A stretch of DNA of 64,000 nt from Chionoecetes opilio (lineage: Eukaryota > Arthropoda > Malacostraca > Decapoda > Majidae), in assembly GCA_016584305.1 (NCBI GenBank), contig JACEEZ010019081.1:1050001-1114000 (forward strand), read 5' to 3'. The position numbers and the translations under genes are program-made. Of this stretch, positions 13,849 to 51,503 are shown piece after piece. The stretch's first letter is position 1, and each line of letters starts with the position of its first letter. The notes under the pieces were generated by a model that did not search any database, was not told the DNA's origin, and saw only the letters and a list, made by a program, of their open reading frames with translations.

Positions 13849-14353
13849 GAGAGAAAAAACCCTCAAGCATACAAGCCTATATATAGCGATACCTATAAGT
13901 GGAATTCATCAGAGACTCTCCCCACAGAATAATACATGGATGACCTTCAGCTCAAGACCGAGGAGCCTGGATGAAGGTAGCAAGGATGACTTATAGGAGT
14001 AACCTTCTACAGTGTGCTATGAAGGTGAATTGAGAGTCAGAGGAAGGTGACGGAATACTCAGAGAAAACTTATGATAACCTGATGAATGTTTGGTTAAAA
14101 ATAGCTATCAACCAGAATATTTAAATGTTACCAGATCTTCTCCTCTTCTAACTTCACCTCGCCTCTCCCTCCTCTTTCTCCTGTCCTCACCTCACCTCAC
14201 CTCTCTCTCTCTCTCTCCTTTTTCTCCTATCCTCACCTACCCACCCACCCCCCTCTCTCTCTTTTTTATTTACTTTATTGTTGTATTTTTATAGGTTTTA
14301 CAGCCAGGAGCTTCAGCTGGACTACTGAGAACTATCTTTGACTTTACAGGAAT

Positions 14354-14363
14354 ATCTCTCTCT

Positions 14364-14432
<69 letters not shown>
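14354..14432. repeat. (CT)n(CA)n microsatellite
   Basis: A compound dinucleotide tract just downstream (minus-strand sense) of the last visible CUEDC1 exon. Confidence 0.95.
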
Positions 14433-14434
<2 letters not shown>

Positions 14435-14508
14435 AATAAACAAGCATGCGTCATAGAATCTATACACCTGAGAGGAATAATGATCTCCAGACAGCAGCAC
14501 TTCCTTAC

Positions 14509-16353
14509 CTGGTGTGGCGGCGGTGTGAGTCTTAGAAAGTCTGCAGGGAGGGGAAGCAGCATTGCGGGGTTCCAGTTCCTCTGTGCTCGCAGGGATAAAC
14601 TCTCCTCACTCTGGGCCAACACTCCCCTTCTGTCAATGGAGAAATACCAACATCAGAAAATTAGAATTTTTTTTTTTTATAATTTTCTACAACTACATTG
14701 CCCTTAGGGCTTAGACAGAGAGAAATAGCAACTTCAGAAACTAGAAATACATATTTTTATAATTTTCTATAACTACATTGCCCTTAAGACAGAGAAATAG
14801 CAACTTCAGAAACTAGAAATACATATTTTTATAATTTTCTATAACTACATTGCCCTTAGACAGAGAAATAGCAACTTCAGAAACTTTTTTTTTTTTTGTT
14901 TATTTTCTATAACTACATTGCCCTTAAGACAGAGAGAAATATCAACATCAGAAACTAGAAATTAATTTTTGTTATAATTTTCTATAACATTTCCCGTAGA
15001 CAGAGAGAGGTGAGATACGATATAAAATGAGTATTGGAGTAGATAGAAATTTCTTTCCAATTTTTTTTCTGCTTGTTTCCTATCCAGTCAATGTTATAAG
15101 AAAATAAAGAGAAACTGCTTGGCGTGCAAACTTACAATGGGGAACGGTTGGGTGATGGCACGGCTTGGTGGTAGCTTGGAGGGGGCGTGGCAGAGAGGGC
15201 ATACGAGGGCGGCAGCTCATTACTAGCACCACCACCACCACCACCACCGCCAATGCCTCCAGTGTGGGGTGCCAGCTGGTCGACCACACTCTCTCCTTGC
15301 GTCGGGGTGTCAGTAGTCATAGTAAGTAGTTGATCAATGGTTTCATGCACGGCCCCTTGGTTGGCTCGAAGCACTGCCTGTAGGGAAGGAGAGATACAAA
15401 AGGTGTGCAAAAAGCATAAACCACCATCCAAAAATAAGAAGTGATTCAACCTGAAATTATGTTATACTGTACATGAAAAAAGGGCAGATATATATTTGCA
15501 TAATCATACTGAATACATGTTTTTAAAATGTATGGTACGATACTTAAGTTTCAAAAGGGAGCTTAAGTTAAGGGAGTTTTAAAAGGCAAGACAATTTCAT
15601 GGATGGGGATGAAAGGTGGATGTAGGTAGCATTAAGTAACCGGAACTACCACATGCAGATCTCACGGCCTCTTGTAGCTTCCTTATTTCCTTACTTTCTT
15701 AGAAGTGTTCTAAATTTTTTCAAAGCCTATTTCTCATATGCATGGGCAGGGTGGCCGTAACACTGGCGAGGGCATCACCTGGCTGAGGGCATTTAAGGCT
15801 ACAACATACTACCTGCTCTGAAAGGTCAAACATCAATCGCCATACATATCCTTAACAACTCATAACATAAGAACATAAGAATATAAGAAAATAAGGAAGC
15901 TACAAGAGGCCGTGAGACCTACCCGTGGTAGTTCCTGTTACTTAATGCTACCTACATGCACCTTTCATACCCATCCATGAAATTGTCTAGCCTCCTTTTA
16001 ACCCCTTCACGCCCAGATCTTTCCTTTGCTATAAAAAATTGTCTGTTGTTAGCCATAAAATTACGAAAAGTAACTGAATCTACCAAATTAGTTAGTGGAC
16101 AAGGATACTAAACAGGTGATATCTATAAAATATTGCTTATATTCACTAAAAAAACAAAAATCGTCTAATGGTAGCCAAATTACAATGGAAATTACGTTCT
16201 GGGCCTCAAGGGGTCAAAACTCCCTATTTACAACAACTCAACAAATACAACTCACTTCGATAACATCAGCATCGACGTTTGGGAACATGGTTTTGAAGTC
16301 TTCCATGGCCTGATGAAGTCCAGCTGAGTGGCTTGGCCTTCCACAGCTGCCAT
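14509..16353 (-). CDS. CUEDC1: CUE domain-containing protein 1-like, 5' three coding exons (partial, frameshift in exon 1)
   Basis: Three minus-strand exons: 16353-16256 (ATG at 16353), 15377-15136 and 14629-14509. Donor/acceptor phases agree (0, then 2). The product starts MAAVEGQATQLDF and continues HQAMEDFKTMFPNVDADVIE, AVLRANQGAVHETIDQLL and QRNWNPAMLLPLPADFLRL. These correspond in order to the N-terminus, the CUE domain (MFP and dileucine-type LL motifs that bind ubiquitin in this family) and the RNWNPPLL...PDDFLR region of CUEDC1. LDF and HQAMEDF lie in different frames: one base appears missing at 16314/16315 (GG expected, G present). A Gly run and PPSY/PPPSY motifs sit in exon 2. The remaining 3' exons were not found and probably lie left of the window. 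Identity is strong; whether the frameshift is real is unknown. Confidence 0.85.
14636..15005. repeat. about 70-76-bp tandem repeat, 5 units
   Basis: Units begin GACAGAGAGAAATAGCAAC or a variant and end ACTACATTGCCCTTA. The array lies within the CUEDC1 intron and starts only a few bases upstream of the acceptor for the exon at 14629. Confidence 0.9.
15548..15712 (+). mobile_element. LINE 3' end fragment
   Basis: Contains GGAGTTTTAAAAGGCAAGAC, ATGGATGGGGATGAAAGGTG and the GGAACTACCACATGCAG...CTTGTAGCTTCC block, colinear with the reverse of 7988-8290. Confidence 0.65.
15866..16230 (-). mobile_element. LINE 3' end fragment interrupted by a TTAA MITE
   Basis: Starts with the octamer tail (AACATAAGAACATAAGAATA) and runs through ACCCGTGGTAGTTCCTG to GCCTCCTTTTAA. 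There a MITE (15998-16217) interrupts it, and AAAACTCCCTATT resumes after the MITE. The uninterrupted equivalent is at about 8110-8133. Confidence 0.75.
15998..16217 (+). mobile_element. TTAA MITE copy 4 with identifiable empty site
   Basis: TTAACCCCTTCACGCCCAG ... GGGCCTCAAGGGG then TCAA (a mutated TTAA). It is inserted into a copy of the LINE 3' end repeat whose unoccupied version reads CCTCCTTTTAAAACTCCC near 8113. It ends about 40 bp from the donor of CUEDC1 exon 1. Confidence 0.85.
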
Positions 16354-18889
16354 GCTTGCAACAAGGGACTCCAAGTTGGTGTGAGTCTTTTCAGTGGTAA
16401 CAACAGGCTGCCTCACTGTTCGCCACAAGATGCTAAGAGCTGCCTCTGGCGTTCACAATTTGATTCTATCTTACATGAGCTTACAATAAGTTACATAAAT
16501 AAGTTAAACAATTCATCTATAGATAAACGTCCAATTCTTGAATCAGATGAAAGACAGAGGTCAAAACTTCCAGATTCTTATTCAACTAGTACTTTATAAC
16601 AATTTTGCTTATCTATTTTCTTTAAGTATGTTTTGAGCATCATTAATCTATATTTCAATTATGAATATAATATTATTCTGCATCTATGTTTTCAGCTACT
16701 ATAATTTTCTGCTAAATTTCTTAAATATACATCAGAAAAAAGTAACAAAACTGGAGCATAATCTGAGATCAGTTATAACCACTAGCTCTATATATTATCT
16801 TGGGATCCTTGTTATCACAGCCTTGATGCTTGAGATTCAGCAGCCTGTGGTAGTGTGTCAGGTTGTGCCCATGGTGGCGGGCGCGGCCTCACTACACTGC
16901 ACACACCCACCCTACATCATCTGCTCCCAGTAAGGGAGGGGTCCTGCAAAAAATTAAAATAAATTTTTCATTGTTATGATGCAAAAATGATGCTGATGCT
17001 GATGATGATGATGACGGCAATGATAATAACAATACTGATAATAATAATAATGATAATAATGATGATAATGAAAAAAGTGATTGTACATTTTTTTAAGACA
17101 AGTCGTTCAACACATTGTTTCATAGCTGCAGGCCTGCCTTAACATTTCAAGGGTCTGCGTTGCCGATTTTCTGAGCTTGACACAATACGTATGTGATGTT
17201 TACTCTGCTCAAGTATGAGATCCATACTCAATCTGCAGCTGAGCACATGAATGTGGTTACAAGATCACGTCTAGCACACGTCCTAATGTTCACAGAATGA
17301 CGCCAACCACCACTGAGCCGCCACCCTCACTGCTTGCTGCTGCTGCTCGTTTATGACAGGCTCGTCTTCTGTTTCTTTGTTACAATGACAGTACAGGAAC
17401 TTTTTGATCACACCTGTTTCCCACAGTAGGAGTCTTGGGCCATCAAGTGACCACAAGATGAGGATCTTGAGTTACACATCATGGAGCTGAGAAAATTTGG
17501 TTCTAAACTTTAGTGTCACTAAAACAGCCTATAATGTTTTGAAGAATTTAAAACAATGATACCACCGATACTTTCAAACACCGGCTGGACAGATGAGTGG
17601 CCACAGTACCTGACGAGCCCCCAACACCAGGATACCCCAGCACTTTTAGCAACTCTTTGGCCAATATTCAGATCACCAGATAAGCAGGGCTGCCTAGCAG
17701 CAGCGGAGGTCCACCTTAGCTGTGCCCATAGAGGGTAACATTGTACAAAGGTAACACTAGTAAGGGCGTGGGGTGTGTGGTGGTGGTGTGTGCCCTGGTC
17801 ATGCGGCAGCCCCGCCCCCACACAGCCCCCAGCCCGGCCTACCACGCACTGCTAAGTGTGTCCTGCCATGAACTGCATTGTTTTATTCATCACAAAGCCT
17901 AGAGGAGTGGCAATGATGCAGTAACCCTCCTCTTTACCTCCTCCAGCTGCAGGTGTTAACGTCGTCTGCTGGAGTGTTGTCAAATGATATTTTTCCGGCG
18001 AGTAGGAAACAAAAGACATTCTCCAGAATTCTCTGTATTTCTTCTAAATTGTGCCAATTTGGTTGCTATTTTTGCATTACTCGAATATATTTTAATATTG
18101 ATAATATATTTAATTTTCTGTATGGTGTATATCTATGACAAAACAAATATAGTTTTCAAAACTACAAACGTTTTTGATTACGCATCTTGTTGCAGAAGAA
18201 AACGACATTTAAGGGACACTAAAATGAATATAAAAAAGATATACTCATGGTTTATTCATTTCATGAAGTGCCATCAACAAACATAATGATAACTATAGCG
18301 TGTTACCAGTGTCACATGAAATATGCGGCAATTACTTCGTCAAGTATCTTATCAATTAGTAGAGTAAACAATTACCAGCCTGCAGTCGCCTGCCTACTAC
18401 AGGCCGGTGTATAGTTGTAGTACGTCTGTACTATGTTAATTTCAGAGGAAATTTTATTAACATTTGTCCATTAGTCAATAAAGATCATAATTATCATCAT
18501 AAGATAGTCATCACCTTTACTATTCCGACTTACAATGCGAGTTGCTGTGCAAGGATGCAAGTTTTTGTGAATTCCAATTCTATATAGTCTCTACCTAGCT
18601 GAGATCTCTCCGATGTTTACAGTTCTACAGTAACTCATCCATTAAAGTGAAGATTCTTACAATAAGATATTCATATTTTTCACCATGCTAAACGAAAATG
18701 TATGTGAAGTGTACACTGGCTGGGTGCGGATAAAAACAATATTTTCCTATAATTCTTTGGAATGGCATATTCAAGATAACCTGAGTAAGGATACACGAAT
18801 ATCCATATCTATAATAAAGGTATCACGTATGTGTATCCGTTACACGTAGGTCCACAGGCCAGCAGCTAGGGCACTGCCACGATCAAGGC
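16354..18889. other. interval between CUEDC1 start and DRC1 stop
   Basis: Presumed 5' region of the CUEDC1-like gene and 3' flank of DRC1, both on the minus strand. It holds an AT-rich part with GAT/AAT triplets at about 16985-17075 and no repeat ends that I could define. No exon was recognised. Confidence 0.5.
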
Positions 18890-32563
<13,674 letters not shown>

Positions 32564-32736
32564 CTGCAGGGGCGACACGGGGGGAGTCAGGAGGGCTTAG
32601 GGCTCGATGTTATTACCATGAATGATCTTCATATTGAAAGCAAATTGAAAGTTGCATTAATCTTAATTGAAGAATTTTTAAATGTAGAAAAGTAAAAATT
32701 GTAATAAGAGCTAAGAATGTATGATAAGAACTCTTA

Positions 32737-32919
32737 AGGCGTTTTCTGCGGGGATCCTGATTGCAACCGAAAAAATTTCGGTTGCTCAAATTTCGATCCC
32801 TGTTCAACCATCTAGGGAAGATGATTGGCCCGACCCGCAATCATTTGTTGTTGTTGTTGTGACCGTTTGCAACCGAAAATTTTCCGATTGCAACCAAAAA
32901 TCCCCCGCAGAAAACGCCT
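32737..32919. mobile_element. PIF/Harbinger-like MITE
   Basis: Ends AGGCGTTTTCTGCGGGG and CCCCGCAGAAAACGCCT are perfect inverted repeats. Trinucleotide TTA flanks both (32734-32736, 32920-32922). Subterminal TTGCAACCGAAAA arms repeat inside. Confidence 0.85.
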
Positions 32920-32956
32920 TTATACTGTACATTCATTTGTATCCATGAAACACTTA

Positions 32957-32959
<3 letters not shown>

Positions 32960-33041
<82 letters not shown>
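32960..33041. repeat. (CT)n microsatellite
   Basis: About 80 bp of CT. Confidence 0.96.
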
Positions 33042-33049
<8 letters not shown>

Positions 33050-33266
33050 ATGCAGCGGTTTAACCTGGGGGGCGCTCCCTCCTTTGGGGGGGTTAGGTAG
33101 GTAAATACCTAGGGGGGCGTGAGCAAGAGAAAAAAGGAAGAACTGTCAAGTATTTAATAAGAAGCTCGCGCGCGGGAATGAGCGAAGAAAGTCCGCACAG
33201 AGAAGAAAGTGTGGGTGAAAAACTCTTCGGTAACGCTTTGCCAGACTTCACTTACTCCATAGACCT

Positions 33267-33475
33267 TAATCCAATATTATTATTTTTTTATTATTATTAC
33301 TATTTTATTGTTATTGTTATCATTATTATTATTATTATCATTATCATTATCGGTATCATCATTATTACAGTTGTTATTATTATTATTGTTATTATAATGA
33401 TTATCATTATTTTAACAATCATTATCATTATTATATTATTATTATTATTATTATTATTAATATTAAAGAAGGTTG
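33267..33475. repeat. ATT-rich low-complexity tract
   Basis: TTA/ATC triplets, open in one frame as an Ile/Leu-rich artefact. Confidence 0.9.
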
Positions 33476-33624
33476 AAGAAGTGCAGGGGGGGGGGGGGGC
33501 ATGGAGGCAAGGACCAACTACTAAAGGGGACGTGGTGGTAAAAAGGTTAAGAAATATCTACGACTCAAATGTTTAATCAAGCGATCTGAAAAGCCTCCAC
33601 TCTGCACCTCCTTCACCCTGTATT

Positions 33625-33918
33625 AGGTAAAAGGTAAAGATGGGAGCATACGCTAAGCTGCGCGTGGCATGCGGTGCTCATCTCCGTGGCATTAGCCCTT
33701 AGAGCCTGTGGTGGGTGAGAACCCGTTACCCCGGGACACAGGGCTAGTGTGACTCCCGGGTTACCACAGTTACCTTCCCCAGGTACTACCCATTTATCAA
33801 CCCCGAAAGGAAGGAAGAACAGCTGGGTAGGCTGGTCACCGACTTGCCCTGGCCCGGGATCGAACCAGGGCCCGCAGATACGTAGCCAGGCACGCTAGCC
33901 ACTGCACCACGGGGGCGA
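33625..33918 (-). mobile_element. tRNA-derived SINE
   Basis: On the minus strand it begins GCCCCCGTGGTGCAGTGGCT (A box TGGTGCAGTGG) and carries the B box GGTTCGATCCC at 33856-33866 with tRNA-like spacing, followed by about 220 bp of unrelated body ending near ACCTTTTACC. The head resembles a tRNA, but mismatched arms and the body argue against a tRNA gene. Confidence 0.8.
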
Positions 33919-34415
33919 CATAGACCTGTATTGTGCTGTCAGACCAATCACCCTGTATTGCTTACCTAGTATTCCTAAGCGCTTTAAACTTCTACGTAGC
34001 AACTCAGGCGACTGTGTTGTTGATATGAATGATTAAAGAATACAGAGATAATGATATACATATGTGATTCATATAATTATGGCGGACTGATATATGTTAG
34101 CCTGGGGTTGTGTTTGTATGGGCAAAGACTACTCTATACAGTATACAGTAGTCTTTGGTATGGGGTATACACCAGTGAAAACCGAAAATAATTCAGCATG
34201 AAAGCTCTTTACTCGTGACAGGCCAGGGATGATCAAGAGATTATCTGTGTCAGAGGATCACGCACTGGATTGACTATTTTTTATTTATTTTTTATTTAGC
34301 TAGTCTAGATATCTTTTATACATGGGCCATCAAGGTAGAGCTGGTGTCAGGCGAGGTCGATCCTTTTCTGAAATAACGCGTGACAAGTTATCATGATGAA
34401 CAGTGTAATGGCCAC

Positions 34416-34529
34416 TGACTCGTCTGTATCATTGCGAAGCTGTTCCCTGATCCTGGTGCCCTTCGGTCCCAGCTGTGTGTCGGGCAGCTGCGAGGCCTCA
34501 GCAGTGTGTGGTGGTGGTGCCGCGGCCAT
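34416..34529 (-). CDS. DRC1: probable first coding exon of DRC1
   Basis: ATG at 34529 in a good context (GAGCCATGG) opens MAAAPPPHTAEASQLPDTQ, then RIREQLRNDTDES before a possible donor (TCA/GTGGCC). The RIREQLR stretch resembles the RRLRIAARLE-type start of DRC1. The donor phase (0) does not join directly to the exon at 32563 (which needs phase 2), so another exon or a different donor is required. This is an inference from position and weak similarity. Confidence 0.4.
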
Positions 34530-35477
34530 GGCTCCAGGGTGTCAAGGCTGGCACGGACGCCGTCACCATGACAACCCCGTGAAGGCAGGCTGTGAGGTGC
34601 CTTTGTTACGGCTCCCTGATACACTATTCCTGGCTGCTGTAATCTGTGTAGGCCCTGGTACGGCAGTGGTATGTGTGAAATGACTGAATGATAGGTGTTC
34701 TCCTGTTTAATGTTTTGTCCAAGCCTTCAAGGGCCTTTTTCACCCAGAGTCCCAGACGCAGATTCACATAACATAAAAAGCAAAGAAAAGTATTGAATGC
34801 AGGTAAAAAAAACATATAAGAATATTTTATCAAGAATAAGTATGAAATGAATCACTGTAATAACTAAAAAGTATATGAAATATTATTTTCAGAGGGCAAA
34901 CCCGGCAAAGGAAAAGGTGTCATGGCCGCGGCAACAACACATGTGTGAGTGGCAGACGTGGTAGTATTTGGCCCGGCGTGTTTCTTATATCTGAAGGACT
35001 TGGTGAGTAAACTTATGACCGTGTGAAGTGTAATGAATGACAAAGGAAGATTAAGTGTATGGCATCACTTGAGATGTTGTATGTCATGTCATGCAAGGAA
35101 CGAGTATCTGTTTCGGCCAAGTTCTTGGGATTAAAAATATAATTTGTAGTGTGTATGCTTCATTGGGGAGGTTGTGCAGGTTTCTTGGTGAATTCAGCCC
35201 GTGCAGGGGTGCATAGAGAGGCCTATTGGTCTCCACATTGCAAGGGAAAGCACCGAAACAAGTACACACAGATAGCATTAGTAATATACTCGCGCAGCTG
35301 GATTACTTACTTACTTGATACTTGATGTTGTTTAGAGGATAATTCCTCAGAGCCGTAGTGTTCTACCGCTGCAGCCGGTCATAGCGTCCCTAAACTGTAG
35401 GTTCACTTGGTCCAGTAATGAGTTTGTGGGTGCTCTACATAACGAAGTGTAACCAGGTGTCGTGTATAAAATGTCCC

Positions 35478-35998
35478 ACCTCAAAATAGGGGACGGTACC
35501 TTATTCACCCTTCCTTTTCTCTTTCTCATAGCAGAAATGGAGTTCGACATGGGTCAAAACAGGAACACTAGTCTCTCATGTTGATATTTCAGTGAGTGAA
35601 CAGTAGTTATCTGAGCAAACAACGTGTAATGATGAGTGAGATGAGATATATCAACATGAGAGACTAGTTCTTGTTTTGACCCATGTTTCCTGTTATAGCA
35701 CTCTTCAAACAGCATTTATGCTATGAGAAAGAGAGGGTCAAAACAAGAACACAAGCATAAATGCTGTTTGAAGAGTGCTATAACAGGAAACATGGGTCAA
35801 AACAAGAACACTAGTCTCATGTTGATATATCTCATCTCACTCATCATTACACGTTGTTTGCTCAGATAACTACTGTTCACTCACTGAAATATCAACATGA
35901 GAGACTAGTGTTCCTGTTTTGACCCATGTCGAACTCCATTTATGCTATGAGAAAGAGAAAAGGAAGGGTGAATAAGGTACCGTCCCCTATTTTGAGGT
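35478..35998. repeat. 521-bp near-perfect palindrome
   Basis: ACCTCAAAATAGGGGACGGT at the left is mirrored as ACCGTCCCCTATTTTGAGGT at the right, and the arms pair almost continuously to a centre near 35738. The arms are composite: ACATGGGTCAAAACA and ACTAGTCTC occur in both orientations inside each arm, so smaller hairpins are nested. No ORF and no clear target duplication. It lies between DRC1 and SURF6. Confidence 0.9.
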
Positions 35999-36310
35999 CC
36001 ACAGGTATTCGTCCAGTTGGGATTTTAACTTCTCTACGGAGCAGCCGGTGATGTCTCGGATGTTTCTTGTGAGGCTGTTGAAGGCTCTTGGGCCACTGTA
36101 GGGTAGGCTGGCTGATAGAAGAGTCTTTATTTTTGCCGGGGCTTGAGTTGGTGTGGCTTTCCTGTAGCATTCCGACCTGCCCTCTCATTTATGTAAGCTT
36201 CCACTTTGTTGATGTTGGAGGGGTTGGGTACTTTTTCTTCTAGGATCTTCCAGATGTATATGGTGGAATATCTCTCTCTGCGTCGTTGCTGGGAATATAG
36301 TCCTAGTCTA

Positions 36311-36702
36311 TTTAGGTTAAGGAACTGTCGCCGATCTTAATTCTCGCCGAAAGACCAACCGAGAACTCTCGCCGACAGTAGAACAGTCGTTAACTTGGAA
36401 ATTTTCGGAGACAGTTCCACTTGTAATAGATGAAAAGTAAGAATAAAGGGTATTTCATTATTGGACACATTTTTCACTTGTCCCAAAACACTGTAAAACT
36501 GCAGTTTAATACAATACATGGATATTGGTCAAGTCACCTGACAGACCCACCCGCTAGATCACTAACCTAACCTGGACATTGGTTAGACTACATAACCTAA
36601 CCTAACTGATCAAGCTGTTGCTGGTATGTAATCCCTGACTGCAGAAACCTAATCATTTTAAACCTTCAATCTTATCACAGTTCCAAAAGTAGTCGGTACC
36701 TT
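36311..36702. mobile_element. degenerate GGAACTGTCGCC-family element
   Basis: GGAACTGTCGCCGAT at the left, TAACCTAACCTGGACATTGG and ACTGATCAAGC inside as in 2988-3245, and a decayed right end CACAGTTCC...GGTACC. It is older than the two TSD-bearing copies. Confidence 0.65.
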
Positions 36703-36833
36703 GGTCTTATTTTCATTTTTTAAATATCTTGCTCAGTAGTAATCTGTCAACTGCACTTAATGTAAAAATTGTGTAATTTTTTTTCTTCTTCACTTTCAGG
36801 TTGAATAGATTCGTGTTGCTACCAGTATTAAAG

Positions 36834-49311
<12,478 letters not shown>

Positions 49312-49861
49312 TAAGCAATTTATATAATTATGTACTATATACATAATGCTAAATGTGAATGAAGATTTCCACAGAGTAGTGAATACCTTTGTTGTCCTGT
49401 GAAATTGATGTAATATATCTTGAAAATATTCTATTATGGTGTGTTGCTACATTCAAGATGAAAATAATTTGTTTCGCGGAAGCTATAAATTTAATTGAAG
49501 GACACAAAAAATATCAATGATCATATATTTATATATTTAAAGCTGGTCAGGGAAGGAAATGTCACTTATAATATTAGCTTGGAATCATGTAACAGTAGAC
49601 TTTTAAAGTTGTTCAATTATCAGCATTGCGTTTGACAATTAGCAGAAGCAGAAAAAATAGCACGATGTGAAGTAGCACAATTAGTGAAATGAAATTCGGA
49701 TGTCATTTTCTTATAATTCAAATATAATAAATTTGGCAGTGTTAAATGTTTATTGAATGAAGCTGATTGTTTTATGACTATTTGTGTTTTGTAAAGATTG
49801 ATGAAAGCTTGAAATAATATTAAAGTATTATATTTTCTAATTACATCACTTGCGAAATGTT

Positions 49862-49867
49862 AATAAA
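49862..49867 (+). promoter_or_regulatory. candidate polyadenylation signal of SURF6
   Basis: AATAAA about 550 bp after the SURF6 stop in AT-rich 3' sequence. An earlier AATAAA near 49727 is an alternative. No transcript data decide between them. Confidence 0.35.
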
Positions 49868-50602
49868 AATTAAAACTCGTAATGAATGGTTTTATCTCAT
49901 GTGATTATGTATCTACTGTAAGAGTGAATTAAATTTTAGTTACTTAGTTGAAAAAAAATTGTTAAATGCTTCATGGTTTGGGGTATAAATCTTCATATGT
50001 TGTAATACCATGTGTAACCAGCAGTAGTTATATTAATAACTTTTTACTGGCTCTTCTTAAGCGGGGTGGCACCTAACATAATACAGATTGCCTGAAAATG
50101 GGGTTATGAATAATAATAGTAAATATATTCTTTGAGGAAACACATTCATAACTAAACATGGTGATAATGGAGAACAAGGAGCAGTGATGGACTACGATAG
50201 GGAGCTACTGATAGAAGCAAGAGATGAACAAGATAATGAATGTGCACATAATGTCAGTGAGACTTAAGGGGTGGAATGAAAGAAGGTCAAGATTCCAAGC
50301 AGTTGAAATAAGTTAAATGAAAAGTGCCTATGGTAGGTATGGTGAGTGCCAGAATGAGTAGGTAGGTAGTGAAATTAATGAAAGGTTTTATTTGGTGTGA
50401 AAGGTGAAGGGATGAAATGAGGGGTGGTTGAAAGGGTAGGCGCAGCACTGAGGTAGTTTGATCATATATAAATAATTACAAAGAGAGTTGCTTAAAAGTT
50501 AATTTCATGAGTATTATATAAGGTGGGTATTGGTCAAGGATATTAGGAAGACTATTCTACTATACTATCGTTATACTATACTTGGTACTGGTGGACGACC
50601 CC
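49868..50602. other. intergenic, no feature seen
   Basis: AT-rich sequence between the SURF6 3' end and the TTAA element. Confidence 0.5.
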
Positions 50603-50606
50603 TTAA

Positions 50607-51460
50607 GGGGAGAGTCCGCCGTGACAATATGAAAATAATTTTTTAATATACGAATTTGAGTTATATGGTCTATGGCAACACCGTATCCTTTGGCTTTCGA
50701 ATGGTGGAATTTTTTTCAGTCGGACATTTTTTTAAATGCCCATAGCGAGGGGCATTTAAACTTTCAAAACTTGTAAAAAAAAAAAAAAAAAAATAATAAT
50801 ATTTTTCGGATAATTCTCCCATATATCAAAACTAAGCCTTTAAAAAAAAAAAACCCAGCAATCTTCAGGGTGAAATTTGTTACCCAGGTAACAATTCTGG
50901 AACCATTTTGGATATGAAAAGTGCAACCTGTTCACAAAAAGTTTTAGAACAAATGTATACATCCAAAAAGGACTAGAAAAGAGAGAAAAGAGAAGAATTA
51001 CACCGAAGAAGACAATAAACAAGAAGAAGAAGACAGACAAAGGAATTCCAACCGAAAGCTAGGCACCTGGTGAATTTTGATCGAACCTTGCAACAATGAG
51101 GGGCGTGGCGGGCCCTGACACCCTCGCCTTTGAACGATTAATTAATACCTTTATAAGGGGGGACAAGATGCAGATCCTTTTATGCATGCATTGATATGTG
51201 ATTACTGATCCCATAAAATTCATATGAAAGTAGCATTGACAGTATTAGTACCTTCACTGGAGCACAGAAACTTTAACAAAACTTCAAACGCGTTTTTCTC
51301 AAAACTAGTATAAAATGAAGATAAAATTCATTTCCTCTTTTATTTTTGCACAATTTTCACGAAACTTTAGGACACACAAAATCAAATATCGTAGAAAAAT
51401 CTGTTCTGATTTCATTTTTGTTTTTAAGTCATAGTTTTGATATATGGGAAAATTATCCTT

Positions 51461-51503
<43 letters not shown>

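Noticed and set aside
33899..33918. A functional tRNA gene
   Set aside because: A and B boxes are present, but the acceptor and anticodon arms do not pair well and a 220-bp body follows, so a SINE fits better.
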